DNA of 53,877 nucleotides from Plantago elongata. Lineage: Eukaryota > Streptophyta > Magnoliopsida > Lamiales > Plantaginaceae. Under the pieces are notes generated by a model. The model saw only the letters and a list, made by a program, of their open reading frames with translations, made no database searches and was not told the origin of the DNA. The number at the start of each line of letters is the position of its first letter. Position 1 is the stretch's first letter. A program made the position numbers and the translations under genes. Positions 44,865 to 53,877 of this stretch are shown here, one piece after another. The stretch is from contig JAYMSP010000401.1 in NCBI GenBank assembly GCA_036897095.1, positions 1 to 53,877 of the forward strand, in the 5' to 3' direction.

Positions 44865-45905
44865 ACCGTTTGGTTTTGGGTGTTTTCTGGTGGTATTTCA
44901 AAAACACCCTTTAAAATACCTTGTTTGGTTACACAAATATGAAATACCATAGCCCGCAAAAAATTCAAACTTACAAAACACCAGAATTTGTAGCCCGCAA
45001 AATTTGTTCTTCGAAATACCTTTTAGGAAAATGGTATTTGAGCCAAAAAACGATCTTTTGATAACTCAACATGATTTCCACATTATACTGAGCTTATAAC
45101 CTTGTTTCTATTTTTTAAATTTGACGTAATATCATGATAGTTTTTCAACAAAAAAATATATTTTGTAAACTATTGTTTCCGAGTAAAAATTGTAAAAACA
45201 TTTTTAATACTTCAAAAAAATATATAAAAATAAGAAAATAATTAAAATATTAAACATAAAATAAATAAAATTTTCTGAAAAAACTAAAAAAAAAACTCAA
45301 CAGGGTTTAAAATTTGAAATTTTGTAAAAATACTTAAAGTAATTTAAATTGATTAAGTATTGTAAGAATAATAAAAATATAATAAGGATTCATATTTTTA
45401 AACAATAACAAATTAAAATTTCGACAAAACGAAACGGTCATTTTATATAACAATTATCCCAATTTGAGATTAATCTAACCCTGAAATTTAAATATACTTA
45501 CTTGATTAATGTCACTGTACATAAAATGTCACCATCTCATTAACATCGCGTACCAAACTATGTATGTAGAAGTATATTTTTAAAGGGTAAAATATTCTCA
45601 ACTTTACAAAGGTTAATGAAACTTTGTTCTCATGTCGTAAAAATGGTTGATTAAGTTGGCACAAATTATCTTTTATAAAAAGTCGTAGGGAATTATTGTA
45701 CAAACACTCCGAGATATGAAATACGACTTCAACAATCCTGTTTATCTTTTATAAAAAGTGATATTATATACCATATCTATCAATTACTACCAAACAAGAT
45801 ATTTATTTTCAAATACCGCTTCAATAACCCTGTTTTGAAATCGAACTCAAATATCATGAATGTATGAATAACAAAACACCATTTCAAACCAAACGATGTT
45901 TTATA
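44865..45905. mobile_element. hAT-like non-autonomous element
   Basis: The left end ACCGTTTGGTTTTGGGTGTTTT pairs imperfectly with the reverse complement of the right end, ATCGTTTGGTTTGAAATGGTG. Both arms also carry further (A)ATACC and TTGTTTGG blocks in inverted order. The interior is very AT-rich with no frame. GTTTGGTTT-type ends resemble plant hAT-like MITEs; an 8-bp duplication is not evident. Confidence 0.45.
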
Positions 45906-46283
45906 GAGTTTATGTGTCATGAAAAAAAAAAATACATGCCATTCACAAAAAAACATACAGTTGTCCGGCCAACATTTTTGTTTTGTTTTAACATTATCAC
46001 CAGCCTAATAACAAAACTAATAATAATTGCCGATTTAAACTGAAAAAATTTGATATATGACATGTAAAATATAAAGTTAAATCACATTTGCCTAACAAAT
46101 ACATTTATTCAGTCAAATGACCAAGCCAATTAATTCTATTTTCCCTTAACTTAAAAAAACACAGGAGTTCACAAAAAGAAAAAGAAAAAAAAAACACAAA
46201 GTATCATTATTTCGACAACAAAATTACGACGTAATACCGACACTTTTGATAACGAGCCAAAGTTAGCTAGCGAGTAGCGACAG

Positions 46284-46742
46284 TTATTTAGAACTAGTTT
46301 CCGGCAGAAGATTACCGTCAGCATCATACAAAATCTTGCCTGAAAAATCCAAAGGCTGACACTTTCCACCTCTTATAATCGTCTTCTTCCAAATAACTCC
46401 ATCTTGATCACCATCTTCTTCCATATACTCATACACTTCCGTTTCTCCTCCTCCATCCACCACTTTTCTCCACGAAATCATTTTTGCCATCAGAAGTGCC
46501 TTACTGCTCAAGCTACTCTGCATTTTCTTCATCATCGGATTACTACTCTTATTCCCTCCTAATCTCATCGTTTTCGACTCGTCTTTCCCTTTCAACGCTT
46601 TTAAAGCCGCCTTGTGAGCGCCACAAAGGAAAATCACCACCGAGAAGACGGAGAAGATCGAGGCTAGGACTATGAGGAAGAAGGTATATGGTTGTGGTAA
46701 GGAGGTGAGGTTCTGCATGGAGATATGGAGATGTCTTGCCAT
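46284..46742 (-). CDS. Small single-pass membrane protein, unknown function
   Basis: Minus strand, 152 residues from the ATG at 46742 (MARHLHISMQNLTSLPQPY); an in-frame ATG upstream at 46826 would add 28 residues, mostly polar and Pro-rich. I prefer 46742 because the mature features begin there. One transmembrane helix: FFLIVLASIFSVFSVVIFLC. A basic cytosolic-type stretch follows (HKAALKALKGKDESK), then KALLMAKMISWRKV, an acidic patch (EYMEEDGDQDG) and a conserved-looking end (CQPLDFSGKILYDADGNLLP). I recognise this as a plant membrane-protein type but do not know the function. The frame is intact with no introns. Confidence 0.8.
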   Translation of the reverse strand: MARHLHISMQNLTSLPQPYTFFLIVLASIFSVFSVVIFLCGAHKAALKALKGKDESKTMRLGGNKSSNPMMKKMQSSLSSKALLMAKMISWRKVVDGGGETEVYEYMEEDGDQDGVIWKKTIIRGGKCQPLDFSGKILYDADGNLLPETSSK

Positions 46743-47214
46743 GGCTTTGGAGAAGAAGATAGGTGTTTGTGTTTGGTGTGATGGTGTAAACAAACAGAGG
46801 TGTGGAAGTTGTGGAAAAGAGAGCAAGTTAAGAGGTGAGGATCAATTGAATTCCTTTTAAGTCTTCTGATTATAACAAGCACTTTGTGGAAATTGACTTA
46901 ACTCTAAATTGCTTTTTGCTTTTTCATTTTGTCATTTTTTTAAGAAAGTGATACTACCATTATATATTTATATTGTTATAGACCATAATATAGATATTGT
47001 CTACAGATAACTTATATATTTATGTTATTGATAAAATTATTTTTATATTATTAATTAAAACGTATATGTTGTTATCTGAATGAATTTTAATTTTTGTATA
47101 TATAGAATAAAAAATAAACATAATATAGGTTTATTTATCTGTAAAGAAATTATTTAGAGACCGTATATCAGAAAACGTATTCTAAAATACAATTTCAATT
47201 AAGGAAATGCACGG
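46743..47214. other. Upstream region of the membrane-protein gene
   Basis: Promoter side of the minus-strand gene, then AT-rich spacer. No further feature. Confidence 0.4.
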
Positions 47215-47307
47215 ACAATGAAGTGCAACTCAGTTAGTAAGACGTTTCACCTCCGACTAATAAAGTACGGGGTTCGAGTCTTCCTTTAACTGTTTAAAAA
47301 GAAAGAT
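47215..47307 (+). mobile_element. tRNA-derived SINE with target-site duplication
   Basis: The head (AATGAAGTGCAACTCAGTTA) carries box-A-like ACTCAGTTAGTAAGACG, and box-B-like GGGGTTCGAGTCTTCC follows, then an A-rich tail. Flanking repeats are GAAATGCACGG (47204-47214) and GAAATACACGG (47308-47318), one mismatch. At 93 bp it matches the copy at 14310 in layout. Confidence 0.7.
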
Positions 47308-47318
47308 GAAATACACGG

Positions 47319-48733
47319 TAATCATGCACCTCATTGGAAGAATATTTATTATTTTACCTCAGTGTATTTCAGTTACAAACTCCACTTTCTAAGGGGATGT
47401 TCATGCTAAGGTACAATGGTTCATTCACCAGCTAATTAATCAATGCTATGGTTAACCAAACAGATTATACAACCTTACACAGTGAAAATCACAAATCATG
47501 CACCTTGAGAAATTTAACTTAATAAAGTTATATGTATATACCTTTTAATAAGCTTGTGTTGTAGGACTAGGAAGAGTGGCCCTATGACCAAGACGCATTA
47601 CGGTTTTTTGTTCCAAAACTCAATTTTCAATTGACTAATGACTATTTATGTACATTTTTATCGAACGTAATTGAAATTAGTAAACTCAATTACAATTTGT
47701 AGTCAAACATTTTGAATGTTTGTTTACTGTCCTGACATATATAACAATGTGTGATCAGCACATCAAGTACGTTAGTTAAACGAGAATAAATTATGCGGTT
47801 CAGTGGTTATCAGTATCACTTAATTAATCAAACATTGAGTTATGAGAGTATTACTGAATAATGGGTTCTGTCGTTCTGGGCATCAACTTTCTAACTGCAT
47901 TATGGATTCATTCGACAATACTTAGATCACCTAACACCAACCACTATAGTTCCCTTCACAAGCTAACTTTTCAGCTTTATAATTTTTTAATAAAGAATTC
48001 GTTACATAAATGTACAACTTTTCAAACAAGCTAACTTATTTAAAAATCTAACCAAATTAGCTTGTTAAAAAAAACACTAACGACCAAATACCAACTAATT
48101 ATTCATCTATCATACATTTTCAGCTAGTTTTGTTAAATAAGGCCTATATATAGTCGATAGTATATTTTACACTTCACTTTTTTATTAGAGTCCCATAATT
48201 TACTGTAATTAGGTGCCAATTCATTTATCTTTTTCTTGTGCATCACATATCACATATCATCGGGAACTAGATTAATAAGAGTCGTATTAGAATAAATATA
48301 CGTATTGTAGTGATGTAGAATGGAGATGACTGTTGTGGGGGAAAATGTTTTGGATTAGAAAAGCACGTCTTGAGCTTAAGTTCGTACCTGCAGAGCTAGG
48401 AAAGTGAGGTTTAGACCTATTTAAGACCAGTTTGCCTTGGACAAATCGGGTAGTGAATCAACTTAAGCTTTGGAGGGCAAAGAGATTAAATATAGTGAGA
48501 TATGCATGCATGGTAGGTGACTTACCTTCCAAGTGAAATAAATGGGACTGTATACAGAGTTGATTCGGGGAACCGAATCCCCCAAATCCAGGACTGTTGC
48601 TCGTACTTACACATGGTCCGAATTATAGGTGTAGTCGTTCATTGTTCGGACCTGTTGTAGACTATAGGTCGGGGAATCCTTTTAGGTCGGATTTCTTGAC
48701 TTCTGCCACAATTCGTATGCAGTCTCTGGGTCG
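47319..48733. other. Gene-poor region
   Basis: No gene, RNA or defined element found. Only short accidental frames occur. Confidence 0.45.
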
Positions 48734-48960
48734 GACCCCCGAGCTATAGGATACAATTGAGTTTCTTCTTAAGTCTGCGATTTCGATTAGAGCGGTTCTT
48801 TTCGTTTTCCGCGTAATTCGTCTCTTCTGATGGTAATTCCTCTCCATGACCCTCGAGCTATAGGATACGAATTGAGTTTCTTCTTAAGTCAGTAATTCTG
48901 GTTAGAGCGATTCTTCTCGTTTTCTACGTAATCGGTCTCTTCTACTGATAATTCATCCGA
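48734..48960. repeat. 114-bp tandem duplication
   Basis: Two consecutive copies start GACCC(C/T)CGAGCTATAGGATAC at 48734 and 48848, sharing TTGAGTTTCTTCTTAAGTC and CTCGTTTTC/TTCGTTTTC. Weaker partial motifs (GGTAATTCGTCT) continue to about 49000. Confidence 0.85.
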
Positions 48961-49389
48961 ATAATGATGGTAATTCGTCTACATGATCTTAATGCAATTC
49001 GTCTGTCTCTAATTTGATTTATGTTAATTCTTCTAAATTAGGTGGAGCTGATTTAGTTATAATAATGACCATTTCCCAACTATTGGGTTATCCAATCCGA
49101 TTCAAGATTGATTGAACTTTAAAATCATGCTGATTAGGTAACTTTTAGCTGGGTTACATCCCTAGCTATGTAGTATACCAATTTTATCGTGTTGAGTCAC
49201 TCCACTAAATTGATTAGTGATGGAAAATAGAGATGGTTACTTATCTAGAAAGCACCAGTATAGTGGGAGGAGCATTTGTAGGGAAATGGGTGGGTACCTG
49301 GGTAGGCAAGGCTAATATTCTACACATTTAATGCCTCGCTATTTCAAGTGTTTAGATATGGATGGATTTTTGTTTCAATAGTCTCTCAG

Positions 49390-49624
49390 GAATATGTTAA
49401 ATAGTTCCAACTTCATCTTATATAAGATCATTTCAACTTCATCTTCTCTCAGTTAAATAAAAAAACATTTCTCTTACTTTATATAATATCTCTTTTAATT
49501 TATTAATTGTTTCTCTATTTTATCACCACTCTACTACTTTATTTACTATTTTTCTTACTTAATTCACTTTTATCTTAAAATTTATGTCCGACCGCTTAGG
49601 ATGATGAACCCGTAACGGAGGAAG
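49390..49624. mobile_element. Stowaway-like MITE relic
   Basis: The right end CGTAACGGAGGAAG-TA and the T-rich interior (CTTTATATAATATCTCTT; TTTATGTCCGACC) match the other Stowaway-like copies. The left end is not clear. Confidence 0.5.
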
Positions 49625-51526
49625 TATTTAATTGATGTCGGAAAAATATTTTAAAATATACAACATACTGAGATGCGTACATTTTATATACTACACAATG
49701 GTTATATATATTTTTTTTTATACTTTCCAATGATAACTTGTCCAGATGGTATATTTCGGTCCATTTTTTACTTGAATTTGATGATTTATTACACGTGCCG
49801 ATAATATCTCTTACGTCGGAAGTACCTCACGCACCGCGAGTATCTCATGGGTGGTTCAATACGTATCAGCTCGTAATTCAATCTCGGAAATTATTTCGAA
49901 AGAAAAATCAAAAATAGAAAAAGAATATAAAAAATACGTAGCCATTTTGTCGAGCGCGTGATATACTCGAAGTGCATGAAATAAATCATCAACACGAGAA
50001 AAAATTTGATCGTAGTATATCTTCTGGATAAATATCCATTGTGAAGTATACAAAGAATACATAAGTTATTAAATAGTATATAAATTGAATGTGTCTGACT
50101 CTATAGAATATTCTATAAAAATTTCTTGTTGATTTCACATCTCATAAAAGTTAACTCCATGTATAATTAATAATCCCTATATTCTATAAAAAGTAATGAA
50201 TTAGGGTGGATAATGGATATGATTTTAAAACTAGAAATGTTAAACTTTTAAAATAATATCTCAAATATTAAATTTTATAAAAGAACAAATGGAATATTTA
50301 ATGTATAGTATGGGGGAGGATGAAGCGAAAATTTACAATAAGTAAATTGGTATGGATCAATAATCATTTTTGTAAACAAAATTTGTGATTCTGTATATGA
50401 GTCTGTTTTGCCTTAATGAGAAATAAATTTTCTCCTATAATCCTATAAATAGATGAAAACTCAGGGATACATTGAAGATTGGTTAGTCCAATCCAACAAG
50501 ATGCCGGCAAGGGACGTCGGAGTGCGATGGTAAGTTTGGGTTGCATAGATAAGTCCAATGTCATGTTTAGCCCACTGGAAGTTGAAGCTCGGGCCGTACA
50601 AGGGTCGTTAAGATGACACTTCATGTTCTTGATTAACGAGGAATCTGAAATTGAGATTTGGCAGTCGGACCCCTCCTGACAACTAAGTCTGGCTCCTTGT
50701 ATCATGAATCCTATTTACAAGGACCAGGAGTCAGAACGCATTTAAGTTGCTCTAATCCGCCAGTTCTTAAATCGGATTTATTAGACTGTATAAGTCTTCA
50801 AAGTTTTCAAGTATTTTTGTTGAGGAGAGTTGTTGTAGAAGCACAACACCAACTTTTTCAAGATGAGCTTCATTTATAGATTGGGCTCTTTTTTTAGCCC
50901 AGTAGATCATCAGACCCTAGACCACAAACTCTTTGTGTAGTCTTTATTAATAAAAAAGTTTAACGTTCAAAAATGAAAATGTTGCTTTAGATACAGGTTA
51001 ACCTTTTCTAACTCCTACATTTAGTTTATATGTATGACTAACTATATATGTAATCTTTTTGATAATTCAGAAGTTCGCCTCCTACAACTTTGAAATTATC
51101 TTATATAGTATATGACTTCGTCCCTCTTCCGAACTTTAAATTATGAGTCTGATTGTGTGAGTGTGAGACATAGAGGGAGTGCACATCTGTATGGACGAAT
51201 GTATGAGTTGGCCAATTGAATGGGGGAAAGAGATAGGCTCTTGGCAAGTCATATCCACAGTTAATGCCTTATTGATGGTTCGTAAATTCGTAATATGATA
51301 GTACTAGAGAATGGAGAATGGCCTGGAGACCCCTACCAATTATCCCTACCGGATGGATCTACTATTTGTTACATTCGGTAGCCTAGCTAGTCCGGACCAC
51401 GAGAGACGGAATCAGGATTTCAATCTCAGAGAACAAAACTATATATATGAGGAGATTTTAAGGGTTGAGGAGTTGAAATTTAAAATTATCGAAAATATTA
51501 CTATAAAATACATAAAAAATTTGAGG
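49625..51526. other. Gene-poor region
   Basis: No gene recognised. The part from 50440 to 50900 is less AT-rich and may be old LTR or gene-derived sequence, but carries no recognisable motif. Confidence 0.4.
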
Positions 51527-51566
51527 TCGGGAGGCGCTCGCCCCTGGTCCGCCCCGGCGGACCACC
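51527..51566. repeat. GC-rich palindromic island
   Basis: GGTCCGCCCCGGCGGACC (51546-51563) is a perfect inverted repeat with an 8-bp arm and 2-bp centre. GGCGCTCGCC lies just before it. The surroundings are strongly AT-rich. Confidence 0.7.
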
Positions 51567-52959
51567 ACATGAGTTACGAGCCCCTTTAATTTCTTTGCTA
51601 GCATTAATATTATGGGACGCACCATGGCTTCACAGCTCAACTGGTTTAATGTACTAGAGTATAAGAGTAATTCTCAGTTGAAATGAAAGTTCGCTCATTC
51701 AAAACCATCCACATAACTTGATCTAAAATCAAAAATGGAAACTACTTCATATTATACAGGATGTAATGTTAATCGTTCCTAAATAATATGGTACGGTAAA
51801 CTATATGATGGTTTCAATAACATTGCAATTATTTTGGAATTTGGACAAAGAGAAAATAAAGAAGGCAATATGTAATTGTTAGCTATGAATTTTGATAAAC
51901 TGCAAATAAATATTAAAAAAAGGCAAAGAAAATATGGAATATGAAATCTTTATTTGAGAACTTGTAGCTTACAACTTTTGTTACTCTTTTGATTACAATC
52001 TAAAGGTTATGGACTTGATTTAGAGTAACAGGCGGAGATTTGTTTCGAATTTAAATTCTACCTATAATATGATAATAGGGAGTTTGATGGAGTCGTTTGT
52101 GACTTAATCCATCTATAACTACTATAAAACCTCTATAAATTAATAATGTTGGGGTCGGAATATTTTATTAATTTAACGGGATATTATTATATCGATAAAT
52201 TAATTATTTATAATTTAAAGAGGTTTTACATATGACCTTTAAATTTTCAAGTCCAGAATGGATGTGAATCATTTGTTATATTATTCTGGTGAAAATAATG
52301 AATGTTACGAAGTTTAAACCATTCAAGAAATTGTGGTGGACACCATTCGATGATGAAGTTTAGGAAGATTCAATAGCTTTCGAACCGTTCGCTCGAAAAG
52401 ATGATTTCCAAGCAGCAATAACTCTTCAAAACTTTTTGTTGCAATATGAGAAGGCAACGCCCCAACTCTTAAGTGCAATGGGGAGATTTAAAGACGAACT
52501 CAATATAGATTCGAAGTTAAACAAAAACAAGCGACAATAGATTCATTTTTTACTAGATAATCTTAGAATTTGAAGTGTATCGAACGTGTGCGCGCACACA
52601 CACATATGAGATATTTTAGTAATTATTAATTAATAGTTTCGTTGGGACCAATATATATACATTGGAATTTCAAAAAAGTTATTATCTTATTATTTTATCG
52701 ATTGGGGTCCAATTTTGTACTGGTCCAAAGTTGGAACTGGACAAGTTATTAATTTTATTGAGGTTATTAATCTATCACAAAGTCTCGTAAGAGACGGTCT
52801 CTAGATAGAGACATGACTATTATACAATTTACCATAAACAACTAAAATTTCTTCCAATTCTCGATTATTCTACAGTTTTTTAACCCGATCCGGTCTATAG
52901 GATTAGGTTTAATCATTTCTTCCCCTTTCTTCTCTCCTTTTTAAGCTTTTTCAATTTTG
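51567..52959. other. Gene-poor region, right part probably promoter
   Basis: No gene recognised. Box-A-like AGCTCAACTGGTTTAATGT at 51636 hints at another SINE relic but the rest does not fit. The last 200 bases are likely promoter of the gene starting near 53 kb. Confidence 0.35.
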
Positions 52960-52981
52960 AGAGAGAGAGAGAGAGAGAGAA
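52960..52981. repeat. (GA)n microsatellite in a probable 5' UTR
   Basis: Eleven GA units lie 30 bp before the ATG at 53011. GA/CT runs are common in plant 5' leaders. Confidence 0.85.
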
Positions 52982-53010
52982 ACCACACTCTGAGTCTATG
53001 TAAATTTTCA

Positions 53011-53053
53011 ATGGCGGAGATCTTGTTTTATCAATCATCTGTTGGCCAGAAAC
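53011..53053 (+). CDS. Possible first exon of a gene running off the right edge
   Basis: The ATG at 53011 opens MAEILFYQSSVGQK, followed by a strong donor GTAAGT at 53054. The leader with a GA tract supports a gene start. The next candidate exon (about 53220-53304, between TTTATAG and GTATAAAT) would introduce a stop in this frame but contains its own start, MMNSDLKNT. The true start codon is thus uncertain, and no family can be named from what is visible. Confidence 0.4.
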
Positions 53054-53304
53054 GTAAGTTTTTTACATCTTTTTTTCACAAATCATGTTCGTATTGGGGG
53101 TTCTAGGGTTTTGTATTCGATATTTGGAGTAATACAGGTTCCAATCGAAGTTTGTGCTTCAATTTTTTGTTGTTTTGATAGTTTGTTGAACAAATCAACA
53201 TAAACTTGCTTGTTTATAGGTTTAATCGTGCTTGTATAAGAATCGGACGGTGTTTGAATTCAAAATCTGGCCACAATGATGAACTCAGATCTGAAAAACA
53301 CAAG

Positions 53305-53877
53305 GTATAAATCATGTTTATGTTCTTTCGTATATGGTCCATGTTCTCAATGATACTACACATGTTCTCTGGATTATGACCTATATTTTCATTTAAAATC
53401 TAACAGTCGGTTTGTACTCTGTTTTTTTACAACTTCATACTAAGTTCTGTTTTTTTACTGTATTTCATGTGTTCTTCCGTATATACACCATCTTCCCACG
53501 AATACATCCCATGTTCTTAAGAATTTATAAAATAGTTGTTTGTGTCGTAAGCATATATTTTTTCATCATGGTAAATGTTTCTCCACCATTTTGCATATGT
53601 TCTATGTAATATCCATTAATTTGGTGTGAAATATGACTTTTTTTGTGGTTGTGAGGACAATTTTTGTTGTGAGAACCCAAATTTTATGTGTATTTGGGAA
53701 CTTAGATTATTTATTCGGGAAAATGGCTTGTCATTACGTTTACGTGTTGATGCATTATGCAATATAATGTTTGCGGTTGTTTTCTTGGAATATATATGTT
53801 ATTGTATGAGAACATGGCTAATTTATCTGGGATGTGGCTTGTTGCTTTATGGGAATATGAATTTTATGCTTTAGTTT
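53305..53877 (+). other. Intron-like AT-rich sequence at the right edge
   Basis: Repeated CATGTTCT-type words (near 53310, 53339, 53360, 53510) and no convincing exon. It is probably intronic for the gene beginning near 53 kb. Confidence 0.35.

Noticed and set aside
51527..51600. Helitron 3' end (hairpin)
   Set aside because: A hairpin exists, but no CTRRT terminus follows at the required distance.
51618..51720. Further SINE copy with a box-A-like AGCTCAACTGGTTTAATG
   Set aside because: Box B is poor, the tail is absent and no flanking duplication is visible.

Overview
The window is nuclear DNA of a flowering plant (eudicot). Reasons: AT-rich intergenic DNA, genes with GT-AG introns, plant-only families (HIPP-type metal-binding proteins, PADRE/DUF4228, SINA-like ligases, MYB), Ty1/copia elements primed by initiator-Met tRNA, and Stowaway-type MITEs. 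The central domain of the gene at 10-13 kb resembles a family I associate with Caryophyllales (Amaranthaceae), so I lean that way; this is inference from memory, not a database result.

Layout. 1-8.9 kb: microsatellite, a 79-bp tandem repeat, a MITE, the 3' part of a SINA-like gene (1875-2528), then a truncated minus-strand copia element (gag relic, PBS, 1.4-kb LTR to 8204) and a CCCGAA-rich block. 9-13.4 kb: an eight-exon gene whose exons join in frame as HMG box + plant-mobile-like domain + SIAH zinc finger/SINA C-terminus without a RING. 14.3-19 kb: a small tRNA-derived SINE and two same-strand HMA metal-binding genes with identical intron phases. 20-21.1 kb: a minus-strand gene for a predicted organelle protein. 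21.7-22.75 kb: inverted-repeat arms around a 20-bp minisatellite. 23.3-24.3 kb: an intronless Myb/SANT (trihelix-like) factor. 24.4-28.3 kb: gene-poor, one MITE. 28.3-33.7 kb: a full-length but decayed minus-strand copia element with both LTRs.

35.1-37.5 kb: a two-exon MYB with only the R3 repeat and an intact bHLH-interaction motif; its intron holds a 1.09-kb fold-back element. 38.6-39.1 kb: a PADRE/DUF4228 gene. 39.4-46 kb: MITEs, a SINE, a copia fragment and a hAT-like element. 46.3-46.7 kb: a minus-strand small membrane-protein gene. 46.9-53 kb: gene-poor, with a SINE, a 114-bp tandem duplication and a MITE relic. From about 53 kb a further gene appears to start and run off the right edge.

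There is no operon-like logic. The genes are independent loci: two SINA-like loci, a diverged HMA pair, several regulators (HMG/SIAH fusion, trihelix-like, MYB). The most unusual items are the HMG-SIAH fusion that has lost its RING, the R3-only MYB that looks like a decayed R2R3 gene with a duplicated splice acceptor, and the inverted-repeat element with a minisatellite core. All exon limits were set by hand from splice consensus and frame continuity, without transcript evidence.
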